Assembly: GCA_963854835.1 (NCBI GenBank)
Contig: OY978527.1
Location: 40,126,040-40,190,039 of the forward strand
DNA: 64,000 nt
Source of the DNA: Megamerina dolium
Taxonomy: Eukaryota > Arthropoda > Insecta > Diptera > Megamerinidae
Direction: 5' to 3'
Shown one piece after another: positions 1-11,677 of the stretch (the first letter of the stretch is position 1; each line of letters opens with the position of its first letter). Position numbers and translations under genes: made by a program. Below the pieces are notes generated by a model. The model did no database searches and was not told the DNA's origin. It saw only the letters and a list, made by a program, of their open reading frames with translations.

Positions 1-447
1 TAATCCGCATAAACACTATGAGTTAATTCTCAAAATTAAAGAGGATTAGGGCAATTTGCAATAGCAACACTGCTGAAAATTGTCTATTGTGAATTTTTCT
101 CGATCCATTTTACAAAATATTAGGCATGTTCGCTAACATAAAACTTTCAACAATTGTTAACATGAAAAGCGTTGGCGAAGAAATAAATCCAGCTGTCAAT
201 TATGAACGGTGAATGTCAATTTACAAGTTTGTGATAGTTTTCAGTTCACGTACTTCTTGTAGATTTTCTCATATCGAGAGTGATAGATGACAGAAATTGA
301 TAGTGATAGTAATGTAAGTGGACAGACCTAATAAAACAGCAATCAGCCGTTTAGTTAATCCGCAATACTGCCGTCTGTCAGGTTATTATTTTATTCGGAT
401 TAAGTGCGCCGGTAATTCGGAATTAGGCTGCCGTCTGTCCAGGCTAT
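1..447 (+). repeat. 520-bp inverted-repeat element, copy A (left end cut off)
   Basis: This stretch aligns with 33,530-33,987 in the same orientation over its whole length, about 90 % by eye with a few small indels. Its right end, read on the other strand, starts GCCTGGACAGAC and continues into CCTAATTCCGAATTACCGG. That resembles the left end of copy B, so the element has long imperfect terminal inverted repeats. The left arm of this copy lies outside the window. There is no ORF of note. It is a non-autonomous DNA element (MITE or foldback type) that I cannot name. Confidence 0.75.
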
Positions 448-1799
448 AACGGGTACAAAAAGAGACTAGTCTAGACTAGTTATTTCCAAAAAAAAAAATA
501 AGGGTTTTTGATTGCAAAATCAAAGATTGTAAAAGATCGGTAAATATATCAGGTATAGTAAAAAAAATCCATTATTTCTCCAATAGATTGCTTTAGTAAT
601 ATGTATCTCGCGTTGTATAAATCGGATCATTCTAACTATGCTAAATAAAATCTTCAATTTAATGCAAAAATGATGGATTTCTTTTTACTAGACCTTATAT
701 TTAAATATATTAATTAATATAAAAATGATCGTCAACTCATGCTTAAATAGACTGATCGGCGAATAAGTATTCTCCGATTAATATCTTTGGAGACCAATCC
801 CGTATTAGTCTCTTTAGAGCTTAGTCACACAATTTTTTGCAGGTTTTCTGTAGTTCTTACTTGTATTTATTAATTTTCAAGACTGTATATAGTAAAATTA
901 TTCGAAATTTTGAGCTATCGGTAAAAAAAAACACGATTTTCGGGTAAAAATAATATTCGGAAATAACTAAAGGAAAAAAAAACCGATTAGCATATTTCAC
1001 TACACACACATTGACAACCATAGTAAATACTTTTTTTTATTCGTACTGGAAATATATTTAATTTATGCCATTATGCAATAAGAATGTTGCATTTAACCAC
1101 ACACAGATGATGGAGTTTTTTGTTTTTTATTTGCAATTCACCATCGTTGTTAGTGCTATCATGTTGCTGATATTAGATGTAGAACTTACGTATGTGTTTG
1201 CGTATATGAACATAGTAAAGTACAGTAAAACTTTTTCGCTATCAAGTTCGCTTCCAAAAAATGGACGGGTCTACGTCCCGGAAGCACTCGACCACGTGGT
1301 CGACAAAGGTGCATTCAACTCAGCGAAATACGGAACTACTTGAATGGGGGGAAAAAAAAACATTTCCGTATACTTGCTGCTACAACAACAACAACAACCA
1401 ATATCTAGTTTAATAGGCCTGAAATGCCACTTTAATTAAAAAATTACTTAATTAGAATGTGAGTGAAAAATATAATTTTTGGTGGATGAGATCAACAAAT
1501 TCGACTACAAACCGAATTTTTTTGGGTGTTGCCCAACAAAATGAACATAAAAATACCTAAAAATCGATAAATATCCGCACAGCTGTCCAGAAATGACCGA
1601 TTCACATAAATTGTTCCACCCAAGCGTTTCCACTGTACACTCCGCTTTACCTATCTCCACCTCTGAAATCGATAAAGCGAATTTCCGTAAAAATATTTGA
1701 AAATAAACTTCTTCTGTTTTTATGCAATTATAATTCTAATTTTGCAAAAATAAGAAATTATTTGAAAAATGTCAAATACATTTATTAGAATGTGTGGTT
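448..1799. other. No gene recognised
   Basis: AT-rich sequence with a short (ACA)n run near 1,382-1,399. A 92-codon ORF at 1,065-1,343 (+) resembles nothing I know and has no clear start context, so I do not call it a gene. Confidence 0.5.
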
Positions 1800-2425
1800 A
1801 CCCAACACTGGGTCCTTCCAACGAGTGTTTGGTCTTCCTCTACTTTTGCGTCCTCCAGGGGGTGTCGAATTAAATACCCTCTTCGCTGGAGTGTCTTTTT
1901 CCATTCGCTCGACATGACCTAGCCAGCGCAGCCGCTGGATTTATATTCGCCTAACTATGTCTATGTCAGCGTACAGCTCATAGAGCTCATCATTGTACCT
2001 TCTTCGATACACGCCATCAACGCAAATAGGTCCGAAGATCCTGCGCAGAACTTTTCTCTCGAAAACTCCAAGCATCCTTTCATCCATGGTGCAAATTGTC
2101 CAGACTTCTGCGCCATATGTTAGGGCAGGAATAATGAGGGACTTGTACAAAGTAGAAAGTGTAATTGTCAACAGTGACGTGCTGTCTAAGACACCGGGAC
2201 TCTTTGTTTGTAGACACTAGGTACTTCGTCTTGCCCTCGTTCACCATAAGACCCATTCGACGTGACGCTCGTTCTAATTCAGAGAATGCTACACTGAATG
2301 CTCGCGAGTTGATACCGATTATGTCAATATTTTCGGCTTACGCCAGCAGCATGACATTTTTGTTGAAGATAGTGCCATTATGTCGTAAATCTGCAGCTCG
2401 TATAATTTTTCCATAATAAGATTGA
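1800..2425 (-). pseudogene. RTE-type LINE, reverse transcriptase thumb/C-terminus fragment
   Basis: The minus strand encodes LTYGAEVWTICTMDER, then RKVLRRIFGPICVDG and YNDELYELYADIDIVRRI. These are thumb and C-terminal motifs of the RT family annotated in insects next to craniofacial-development-protein-2-type endonucleases (RTE-like; clade is my inference). Further upstream, the active-site stretch that reads LLAYADDIDIIG at 53 kb is decayed here to a stop followed by AEN. About 70 codons between the palm and the thumb are deleted near 2,160. Three related fragments lie at 23.7, 52.6 and 62.5 kb, all on the minus strand. It is dead. Confidence 0.8.
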
Positions 2426-2470
2426 AGAAGTCTCACGATAACGATGTCTGAAACCTCGTTCGGGATAAAT

Positions 2471-2720
2471 AATAGAAAATAAAAATTAATGGTGACCGAC
2501 CTCACATTTTACCCCTCTAAGGGTGATATGTGGACAGCTAAGCCATATATTTGTCGATTTTCACATGTTTTTAGATTCTTTTTGTAGGGAGCCGAAGGGA
2601 ATGCTAGGTGGAAAAAATGAATCAAAAAATGAATTAATTATATTTTATCGTCTTTTGGGGGTACTCCAGGAATGGTGGGAGTGAATTTTATAAAAACGCC
2701 AATTTCGTAGAAAAGTTAAC
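2471..2720. repeat. Piece related to the 165-bp repeat at 13.3-14.0 kb
   Basis: Phrases such as GTGGGAGTGAATTTTATAAA followed by a spacer and CAATTT, and TTTGTCGATTTTCACATG, recur in modified form at 13,500-13,830. I see no coding potential. Relatedness is judged by eye only. Confidence 0.35.
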
Positions 2721-4639
2721 AGTTAAGAGTTAACATATCTGAACGATCACGATTAATTGTTTCCCTTCTGGTAGTCACCCTCCACTTGGTGTCACCTCTT
2801 ATTTTGAATTCCCTTGACGAAGCAGCGACCTTGACACCGACTGGTTCATAATTCTCCGAAACTCATAGGAGGTTGTACCTTTTTTGGAAAGTTTGTACAA
2901 AATCAATTGAATGTTAAACTGCTTACTAATTTCACTCAGAGTTGCTTAGGCTTAGTATATTGATTTCTTGAAAATTCTTCGCATAATCATGTCTTTACTG
3001 TACTCATGTATCTTTGCAAATCTGTAGACACACAACTACAGTCGCATATAAAATAAATATATCATATAAAAGGTCATTAGCTTATGTTACAATTCACAAT
3101 TGAATTCAGCAGCTAGTATAATCAGCAAATTTGATTTGTTGCATTTGCTGCATTGGCAGGGTTATTATGTAGGCGACGTTTTTTCTATGTATATAGATAG
3201 GTGCCTATATGTACAAAGTATATAGAAGTATGTGTCTACATATGTTCATATGTACATATATTCAGAATTGCTTTTGAATTTTTTTATGTTCGCGCGAATT
3301 CACAACAAAGCACATTTTATAACATAAATATAGATTGAAGCTTTTTGGAGCCTTTGCGGTATGGGTATGATGCCTAAATCTCTATGAAATCGTTTTAATG
3401 GTCGTTTATTCATCCCATTCATTCGTACGTAGGCTTGTTCATTCATTCATTCTTTTGAATTTGTGCGCATTCGGTTGTGTGTAGTATGAGTAAATTGCAT
3501 ATTTGCCTACTGCGCATTGTGGATTATGTCGGCAAATGGGGGAGTCAGTGAGTCAGATATGTAATGATAGTGTGGTATGTATTACATTTTTTTTTTTTAA
3601 TTCGTGTTTGATTCAATGCACCGTAAAATTTCACTAATGATGTCTGCTAGAGTGCTCTACAAAAAAAATAAACACTCCTTTTGTCATTCAGTCTCTTGTG
3701 TTATCGTTAAATTTCGTTTGTTTCATCGATGGTGAGAAAAAAAATATATTAAATATTTGACATGAACAAAAAATAATAAAAAAAAGAAAGGATTTTCTTT
3801 TGATTTTAGTAAACATTTCTTTTTCATTTGCAATGATTTATTATCAAATGAAAAAATATATATATATGAACAAGTACTTCATATTCATTGAAACAATACG
3901 AGACAATGGCGATGATGTCAATGACAAGTACAAATACATATATGTACGTACACATACATACGTACACTAGAAATACTAAAATCTGCTGATATTGAATAAA
4001 TTGTCATAACGATATGATTTATTTCATTGATACGAGAGTATTCTTATTCGAATATTATATTTTGCATTGTTGTATAAAAGTCAATGGAGAAGGTATTGGC
4101 TTATGCATTGCTTTGATTAAAAAAAAAAAATAAAATAAATAAATAGTGAAACAATATTAGGGATATTGTTTAGGGTTTGGTGCAGACCAATCTTGAGTGA
4201 ACAGAAAATCGGCTTTTTATCATACATGATTTATGACAGTTTACCTAAAAATATATATAGTTTACTATCTGTTAAATTAGAACGTAGAGAACCGTAAAAA
4301 TGTGAAATTATTATTTTAAAATTTGGAAATTAGATTTTATAGATTTAATTCAATATTTTATGAGATTTATTTTTAATTTTTTCGTTCAAAGATTTTAGTT
4401 TATTTTACATTGTTTAGCTTTTTGAAACATGTGATAATCAAGGATGCCCAAATTTGGAGTTAGGAAGAAATTAAGCAGTTGCTTGCCTAAGATGAAGGTC
4501 GATTACTATTTACTTTGAATCCACTTTCACAATCGACTTCTTTATATTTGAGTAAAAATATGTTCTCTGATTCAGGATTAGTTCACGAGCGCAAGGAGTT
4601 AATTTTTTTAGTAATATAATATCTAGCAACACTGGAATG
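2721..4639. other. No gene recognised
   Basis: AT-rich non-coding sequence with poly-T and poly-A runs and short TA/CATA-type low-complexity tracts. I see no ORF, RNA gene or inverted repeat. Confidence 0.5.
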
Positions 4640-5560
4640 AGCATTTTAACAGTTCTCCTTCTTCTTCTTCTTCTTTATTAAAGGATAATATCATGTTTTT
4701 ACAACAATTTAAATGATGAAGTTTCCTAATCTTACGACGTAGAAAGCATATGCCCCGTAGGATTGGAAAATCAGAAACCAACCTCCAGGTTCCTACGGTA
4801 CCATCTTTTTGTTGTTGTTTTTTTTTTTGGCGTTGAGGTGGGGTAAAAAACGCACCATTTAGGGGCCGTCATCCCTACGTGTGTGGTGTGGTGTATTCAC
4901 TAAAAAACTCCTTCCTCCTCTCCTGGATTCTTCACCAGCGCCGGGACTACTGCGCCATTACTTCGGGGCAGGAGATCCAAGGTGGCTCCAATTCTGTTAC
5001 TCTCCCTGCGTCCAGGGTCGTCATTCTATTTTAAAATATTTGTGTCGCTGATGTGCAGTTGTTGCAGGGTTATGTCGTAGCTGTATTATGTTACGTCAGG
5101 AACTCTTTCCATTTTTCGCCGTTTCTTAATCACGTAATCACGTCTCCGACAAAGTTTGCTACCGCATTTCAATTTTCTTCGTTTGACATCATTTTCTCTA
5201 TGATATTTTCAGTCGAGTATGCTCCGATTACACGTTCTAGCGCATATCTTTCATTACGCCATTGTTCACATTTAAAAAACGTGTGTTCTGTGTTGTCAAA
5301 TTCTGTGTCGCAATATATACATCGTGGTTGGTCTGATTTCCCCATACGATGCAAATATTTTTTAAAGTAGCCATGACCGGATACCAATTGGGGCACGTTG
5401 AATGGAGGTACTACCCTCCTTGGTGGGGATCGAGGCCTAATTAAAACCAATTAAAACCTCTTCTGATGCAATGCAACTGCACATCGAGTACCCCACGCCT
5501 TTGACGTGAAATACTCTACCCGCGTGTTCTTGGGGCTACCACAACGACCACGAAAACCAC
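4640..5560 (-). pseudogene. R1/I-type LINE, C-terminal zinc-knuckle and 3' region
   Basis: The minus strand at 5,450-5,169 reads PQLVSGHGYFKKYLHRMGK, then CIYCDTEFDNTEHTFFKC and ENIIEKMMSNEEN. The C-x2-C-x8-H-x4-C knuckle after an LxSGHG motif is typical of the C-terminus of R1/I-group non-LTR retrotransposon ORF2. Only the 3' part survives. About 500 bp of non-coding sequence follows it down to a (CTT)n tract at 4,660, which may be the 3' UTR. The upstream RT is absent. Confidence 0.7.
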
Positions 5561-5879
5561 GATTAGGTTGAAGGGATTCCAACCTGATCACCCGTGATAT
5601 CAAATTTAAAGTCTTTTAGTAAGACCTCGTAGCCGAAACTACTACCAGTTTCAGCCCCATTGTCATTGGTTTCTCTACCATCACGATTTTGGCCAAGCGC
5701 TGATTTCTCATTCTTTGAATATGCAGATTCCATTCCTTGCCTCTCCGTCTACTTCATTCGACAATATCTTGTATTTCGCAGATTTGTCGAATATCAATTA
5801 AAAATTAAATTAACAATTAAAAATCCAAACTGATTAATGATAAAACAAATATTCAGTAAGTCAATCAATGATAAAATAG

Positions 5880-6500
5880 ATTTCATCGAATTTCCAAACT
5901 AAGCTCCAGGAGTTTTTGGTGCGCCATTAAAGACTCATGTGGTCTGGTCTGGTTCTTAAGAAATACAACACTTTTGCTGTTGGTAAATTCTGGTCACTTC
6001 TCCTCAATAGCTAATTTCAAATGGTGGACAGAAGATAGCTGAATTTAGTATTTGGTCATATGAAGGTAACCCTCAGTAGATGATACTTTTCCAACGCTAC
6101 CAAATGCACAGAAAAATCTTCTTGAGCCCCAGTATTGGTTTGGCTACCAATTGAGTTGATCTATCGTATTTTGAGCACGACCGTTTTTACGCAATAATAC
6201 CGTATGTGATCCATTTCACATTTTCAGTCACCGTCCGTTTAAGAAATCGATAGATTTCATTACGTTTGCCTAGGACTTTACTGATGGAAATTCGATCAAT
6301 TATAGGTCAATTCGTGTTGCAACCAAATATCAAATATCAAATATCGAATTCAGCTTTATGTAGATCGTGTACAATTATTTATGGTCGATCTTTAGCTCCT
6401 AGGCGATGCTACGGTTGTGAACATGCTGTGATACTACGATCATTTCTATGATGTTATCAACATTTGCGACGACGATCTATCAACATAATTGCGTGTAATT
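5880..6500 (-). pseudogene. Decayed mellifera-type mariner transposase
   Basis: The minus strand carries EMIVVSQHVHNRSIA followed by ELKIDHK, the second helix-turn-helix region of mellifera-subfamily mariners. About 400 bp further on it has FTNSKSVVFLKNQTRPHESL and MAHQKLLEL, which corresponds to the HQDNARPHxSLxTRQKLxEL region. The second catalytic Asp has become another residue (KNQTRPH). The reading frame has many stops and shifts. The C-terminal third and clear TIRs are missing. It is old and inactive. Confidence 0.65.
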
Positions 6501-7564
6501 GGCTGCGAGAGTTTCGGGTCTATAAACGCCTAGCTGGCATTTTTACCCTAATCAAAACAAAATTATAAAATATATCGAATTTTCTCCAAATTCTTCAATC
6601 AAAAAACTGTAAAAGTATTTACAGTTTAGTGGAGAATGTCACCTTTCCAACGAGCATAAAGTCTGTAATTGTATTAGCCATTTAACGAAAAAGTATTGGA
6701 TTTCTTTTTGCCCAAACTGAAATATTGGATATATCGTACATAGGAATAGTATACAAAAATATGAATTGAAATTGAAATCAGTGCATCACACTAAGCAATC
6801 AGTTAAGCGAGAAATCGAAACTAGTCTGCGACACTATTTGAGTTTTATGTATACGTAAATATCTGCATTTGAATGGACATATGCTCAAAAGTAAATTGCA
6901 AACATTTTATTGTTGTTGTTGTTGTTCACGTGACTCTTGCTGTTGAAACAAAAGTGGAAATTGCTGTTGTTATTATTATGATGGTAGTGGTGGTAGTAAG
7001 GATAGTTGGTGGCAGTTAATTTCGTTTGGTTGGTAAATTGAATATGCTTATATTTTGTCTTTGTTGTTGCTGTTGTTGTTGTTACATATGATTTTTATTA
7101 CAGCTTGGTTTATTTTACACAATAAATAGTGTTATAGTGTTGTTACATTAAGCACGCAGCCCTTAGATTTATGCGTTTTAATAAAATGGATCACAAGCTG
7201 TGACTTAATGTATTATCAAATATGGACGATGTGCATGTACGTAGCATGCCTGGGGCTATAGGTATATATGTGAATAGCGGTGTTTGCGTGTGTGTGTGTG
7301 TGTGTAAAGAAAATATGATTCGCCATGAATAAATGATAGAAATTCACAGTGAGATACAATTATATTATATACATATATGAATCTTTAACTATTCATAACA
7401 AGCTTTATTTACCTTCTTATTAAAGTGTTAAATCTAATCGACTTGAGATGTATGAGTATTTTATTTAAATTTCAATAATAGTATGTATTGAAGTATATAT
7501 TGTATTTTATGTAAATGATCTTTCACTTGGTATTACCACTGAAAATCCGGTTAGGTCAAATCTT
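6501..7564. other. Non-coding, microsatellite-rich
   Basis: It contains (TTG)n at 6,910-6,926 and again near 7,060-7,082, and (GT)n at 7,287-7,305. No gene is visible. Confidence 0.5.
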
Positions 7565-7570
7565 GCATGC

Positions 7571-7668
7571 TTCGGCAGCCTTTGTTCTTTCCTTCATTAG
7601 TTGGCGCCTGTTAGAAATTCTAAGCGCTGAAAAGTTCTCCAGTACTTAATTTTTCCACTGGAGGTTAT
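7571..7668 (-). pseudogene. RTE-type LINE, C-terminal scrap
   Basis: About 100 bp match the end of the RTE-type fragment at 52,660-52,740 (the segment encoding the LTALGIANWRQLA region there). Shared phrases on the plus strand include GTTAGAAATTC, AAGCGC and GTTCTCCAGTACTT. It lies next to the jockey relic but belongs to a different family. Confidence 0.6.
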
Positions 7669-7714
7669 GGTTACAGATCTATTATTTGATAACATTTTGT
7701 GGTAAAATAGCGAG

Positions 7715-9140
7715 TTTCAGATAAATAGTAAAAAAAAAATTTTTTTTTTAAGTCAAGATTTCTTCCCAGATATTTAGCTGTATTTATATATGGTACATCC
7801 AGCCCATTTATATATATTTCTTAGAATGCTGTATCGTTTTATTTGTGAAGTCAATATGTGTTGATTTTGCATTATTTAGTTTGATATTCCACTTGTTTGT
7901 CCAGGAACACACCTTATCGACCGCTATTTGTAGAGCTTTCGTTGACTCTTCTTCAGTTTTTCCAGAGAAAAGTAGAGCTGTATAGTCTGCAAACGTTGCT
8001 ATGGTACAGTTTTGTTGTTGTAGGTACATAATTTGTATACAGTAAAAATAGTATAGCGGGTGGGGTGCCGTAGGGTAGCTCAGTGGTTAGTGTATGGCTA
8101 TTCTGATCTGTAGGTCGTGGTTCAATCCCTGGCGTAACACATTTAATATCGAAAAGATTTTTCTTTTGAACGGTACCCACCTGTCGGTAAGCAATTGGCA
8201 ATTCTCCCGACAGTAACAACTTGCCATGAAAAAGCTTCTAAAAGAACTCTGTGACAAAGCTCAGAAAAAGTGGTGTCACAACGGTTCTGCCGTTCGGGAT
8301 CGGCTAAAATAAGTGGGTCTCTTCTAATACTGTCCAAAAATTTAACACGCACAACAGTAATGGAAGAGAAGCTCTGCCAATGAGCCTTTCGGGGGTTTAA
8401 GTGCCACATATTTATTTTTTTTGTATTTTAAAAATAGTATAGGGCCCAGAACACTTCCTTGGGGCAAATCGGCTTGAATTTCAGTCAATACAGAATAAGA
8501 GCCTTCTTGCTTTATTCGAAAGAAGCGGTTGGAAATATAAGACTTCAGGAATTTGCAATAGTGAATTGGTAGTTGGCATTGTATTTTAGACACAAGGCCA
8601 TTATGCCTGACCTTGTCAAAAGCCTGTGATACGTCTAGAAAAACCGCAGAACACACTTTGCTTCTTTTCAAAAGATTTCTCAGTACCGTCGATTATTCTA
8701 GGGATTTACTCAATAGTGGAATGCTTGCTTCTGAAGCCAAATTGATGGTAATGTATCAAATTTCGACGTTCGATTATTGTCATTAGTTTTTTAAAAAATA
8801 TTTTTACATTACCTTTGATAATATTGGTAGCAGCGATATTGGTCTATAAGATGACACTTCATGTGGTGGCTTTCCAGGTTTCGCAATCATTAAAACCTTA
8901 GCTACCATCCAGAACATTCGTATATAATTCAATTTGAAACTTGGATTACATTTAGGATATCCAAAAATGAGACAAATAATGGCATCATCAATGGTTATTT
9001 TTGGGCATTGACTATTGTAATTAATGTAATTCGAATGTAATATATTTTCATGTAGTGCTACATCGTTAAGGAGATCAAAACGGGTATTTTTTCGTACTGC
9101 ATCTAAGCTGAAATATTTTCCATGCAACAGCAACAAGAAT
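7715..9140 (-). pseudogene. Jockey-type LINE reverse transcriptase, broken
   Basis: In minus-strand order I read MIAKPGKPPHEVSSYRPISL (finger region), QFGFRSKHSTIE, then CSAVFLDVSQAFDKVRHNGL (first catalytic Asp), then LPQGSVLGPILF. After a gap filled by a SINE come LLYTNYVPTT and TIATFADYTALLFSGKTEE, then KWNIKLNNAKST and YINGLDVPYINTAKYLG. The catalytic FADD has become FADY. Several frameshifts separate the blocks. Splicing out the SINE restores GPILF-LLYT across 8,442/8,043, so the SINE is the younger insertion. Both the endonuclease domain and the 3' end are missing. Confidence 0.88.
8057..8429 (+). mobile_element. tRNA-derived SINE, subtype A, full length
   Basis: It begins GGGGTGCCGTAG. 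It has an RNA polymerase III A box (TAGCTCAGTGG) and B box (GGTTCAATCCC) about 45 bp apart, then a roughly 270-bp body shared by all copies in this window. It ends in the subtype-A tail AAGTGCCACATATTTATTTT plus a T-rich run. A perfect 13-bp direct repeat, AAAAATAGTATAG, flanks it at 8,044-8,056 and 8,430-8,442, as expected for LINE-machinery insertion. It sits inside the jockey RT and interrupts it after the GPILF codons. Confidence 0.9.
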
Positions 9141-9770
9141 CTTATATCTAAGGTGAAATCGTATATATGATTGAGAAGAATATTATGAAGAACATAACGT
9201 ATTGAATAGATAAGTTTATATTTTTCTCAAAAGTTCGTTAAAATGCATATAAAGTAAAAAGTTCCATTCTTCTTAGCATTATTATGCGATTGTTGCTGTT
9301 GCTGTTTTGCTCCCTTTAGACCATCGATATGTTGTTGACTGCCGGCAACAATTTAATTTAATTTCAACTTTATTTTTTCTTTACATTTTGTTTAGCTTCA
9401 GCATACGCGTACATTTATGTGTACAAATATATACATACTCGTACATATGTGCGTTTTTGCACAGCTCAGCTCACAAAACTCGTATTTGCCATTAACAATC
9501 ATGCTGTACTCGATTCATACAATATAAAAAGTATAGTGTATTTGTATGTATTCATATCTTCCACCCATTACTCTGGTGTCCAACCATAAGTATAAGCTCA
9601 TTCTCAGTTTAAAAGTTTTATGATTGTTTGCTACTGATGTTGTTATTGTTACGTTTTTCATTTTATGCTTCTTCTTCTTCTTCTTCTTCTTATTTTCTTC
9701 TTTTTCATCATACAATATTATTGCATTTGGATGATTCGCATACTCCAACGCAATGGCACATTCCCAACAG
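9141..9770 (+). other. Probable intron 5' of the galactokinase exon
   Basis: From about 9,617 to 9,768 there is no AG dinucleotide, and a pyrimidine-rich (CTT)n tract lies at 9,668-9,691. The first AG is TTCCCAACAG at 9,761-9,770. This is the shape of an AG-exclusion zone before a 3' splice site. I saw no upstream galactokinase exon in the window, so the intron may be very long and hold all the transposon debris before it. Confidence 0.5.
9668..9691 (+). repeat. (CTT)n microsatellite
   Basis: Eight CTT units within the pyrimidine-rich tract before the galactokinase exon. Length variation here could affect the strength of the splice acceptor. Confidence 0.9.
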
Positions 9771-10069
9771 ATGGGCGAACTAATGACCAAGTCACATGCA
9801 TCTCTACGTGATGATTTTCAAGTATCCTGTCACGAATTGGATGTACTCGTCGAGGCGGCCATTAATTGTTCGGGTGTTGTTTTGGGATCACGTATGACTG
9901 GCGGTGGTTTTGGTGGCTGCACTGTCACACTATTGCAACGTCATGCTGTTGACAATGTGATTGCGACAATGCGTGAGACATTCACTTGTAAATTCAATCA
10001 ACTTGCTGCTGAACGTATTGAATTCTATATTTGTACACCCAGTGCTGGAGCAAGAAGGATCAATTTATA
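9771..10069 (+). CDS. Galk: Galactokinase, terminal coding exon
   Basis: Galactokinase phosphorylates galactose with ATP to galactose-1-phosphate, the entry step of the cytosolic Leloir pathway. The exon encodes about 98 residues plus TAA. In order these are MGELMTKSHASLRDDFQVSC, HELDVLVEAAINCSGVV, LGSRMTGGGFGGCTVTLL and a C-terminus ending in TPSAGARRINL. The GGGFGGC block is GHMP-kinase motif III, which packs near the ATP phosphates. SHxSLRDDxxVSCxELDxLVEAA is characteristic of galactokinases. I start it after the acceptor TTCCCAACAG. An in-frame stop at 9,732-9,734 and non-homologous codons before 9,771 argue against extending the exon. Earlier exons are outside the window or unrecognised. 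Codon use is richer in GC than the surroundings, as for a live gene. Confidence 0.8.
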
Positions 10070-10370
10070 AAAAAAAATATAATAATAATAAAAAAAAAAC
10101 ATACGAAATGATGAAACGAAAAGCTGTAAAAGGCAATCAGGATCACAATATGATATGATATGTATGCAAGTAAACAAGAAATTATATTGTCCATCGGAAA
10201 TGATGATGGAACGGTATTTGTTATGTGCTAGTACATATATGTATCGTCTTGTCTTTAGTGTATTATTATTGTTGACATTATTCTGCGGTATGTTTATGGA
10301 CATTAATACATAAACACATATTCTTCAATTATACATTAAGCGATATAATAAAATACTTATACATACATAC
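10070..10370 (+). other. Galactokinase 3' UTR with polyA signal
   Basis: An A-rich stretch follows the stop. AATAAA lies at 10,347-10,352, about 280 bp downstream. Cleavage would be expected shortly after. The UTR extent is inferred. Confidence 0.5.
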
Positions 10371-11677
10371 ATATGTACGTTGAAGTAAAGAGAGAATCAT
10401 AAATATATTTTTATTTGATTTAGTTTGACTTTCCCATTTCTAATGAAATTTTCCTTATATTGATATGAACACAATCCCCTATGAGAGTAAGCAAAGTAGA
10501 GTTCTATTTACTAACGACAGTAAATTTTTAATATAAATCAATTTCAATTATTGGCTGACAATATATATATTGTCTTATTGGAGATTGAAACTGTTTGACT
10601 TTGTAGGCTCAATGGTTATGGTATGGCAAATCAGTTGGGTATAAGCAAAATTAGGTGGTTTCACCGCAATCCAGATGAGTTGATGAGATGAGCTATTTCA
10701 TAACTATTCAGGAAATATAGATCCAACTCAACACACCAAAAACCAAGTAGCAGTTCAAACTTCAGACTGATCAACTCTGATGAAAACGAAGGACCGACAC
10801 CAAATTAATTGACCCCCTGACCCCCTGAAAATGCAGACGGGCGTCCAAGATCTATACTCTATAGCTGTTAAAGCAATCATTATGAAATCCAGATATCTGG
10901 ACATGATTATAATTTCAACGAGAGCGCATTCGAAAGGTATTCTTCGTGAAAGAGGTTTTGTAGAAATTGCATTTTATACAAACTCCACAGACCATGAATC
11001 CTATATTTCTGCGTATGAGCTCGAAAGTAAACAATAGTCGACTGCTAACGGTAAATCGAGTAAGCATCACTCAACATTATCAACATTATCGACATCATCG
11101 TAATTCAACAAATTATTCAAAATTTCCCATTCGCAAGAATGCTTATGTATGTACACATGTGTGATGATTGGATGAACAGATTGACGATCACAGCAAAGAA
11201 GATAAATTGAAAACACTTGACTTCCAATATGTCGTTTCAGAGGAAATATCAGGCAATCATAATAGCTGAACAAATGTCCAGCCTAATAATGTAGAAATTA
11301 TTAAAATTTCATTTATTCCATATTGTCACGGAAATATTTAACAACACTATCAAGTGATCATTGTGGTTTGTGTATATGCTTATAAAGATTATAACAAATC
11401 AAGTGGTACGTGTCTTAGTTTAAGTATGTGTATAATGCTATGTACTGTACGAAACAAAAAAAAAACATTGAACAATATTGAAAAAGAAAAAAAAATTGTT
11501 GATTCACATTTTTATATAATAATAATAGAATTTTATTTAAATTAAAGGTACGTTAAAAAGGTATAATTTTCTTTTCAGATGGTTTATTATTGTCCTTTTA
11601 ATAGGAATTCCATATGGACAAAGATAGTAAGTATGATAAAGTATGCTATAGTATGTTGGATGGAAAGGTTAAGGTGT
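10371..11677. other. No gene recognised
   Basis: AT-rich sequence with a 68-codon ORF at 10,831-11,037 (+) that I cannot match to a family. I see no inverted repeats or RNA gene. Confidence 0.45.

Noticed and set aside
1065..1343. 92-codon ORF as a host gene
   Set aside because: No homology I recognise, AT-rich codon use like the surroundings, no promoter or splice signals.
8070..8145. A tRNA gene, because of clear A and B boxes (also at 38,665, 57,982 and inverted at 18,945)
   Set aside because: The same head is followed by the same long body in every copy and is flanked by target duplications. The cloverleaf stems do not pair properly. These are SINE heads, not functional tRNAs.
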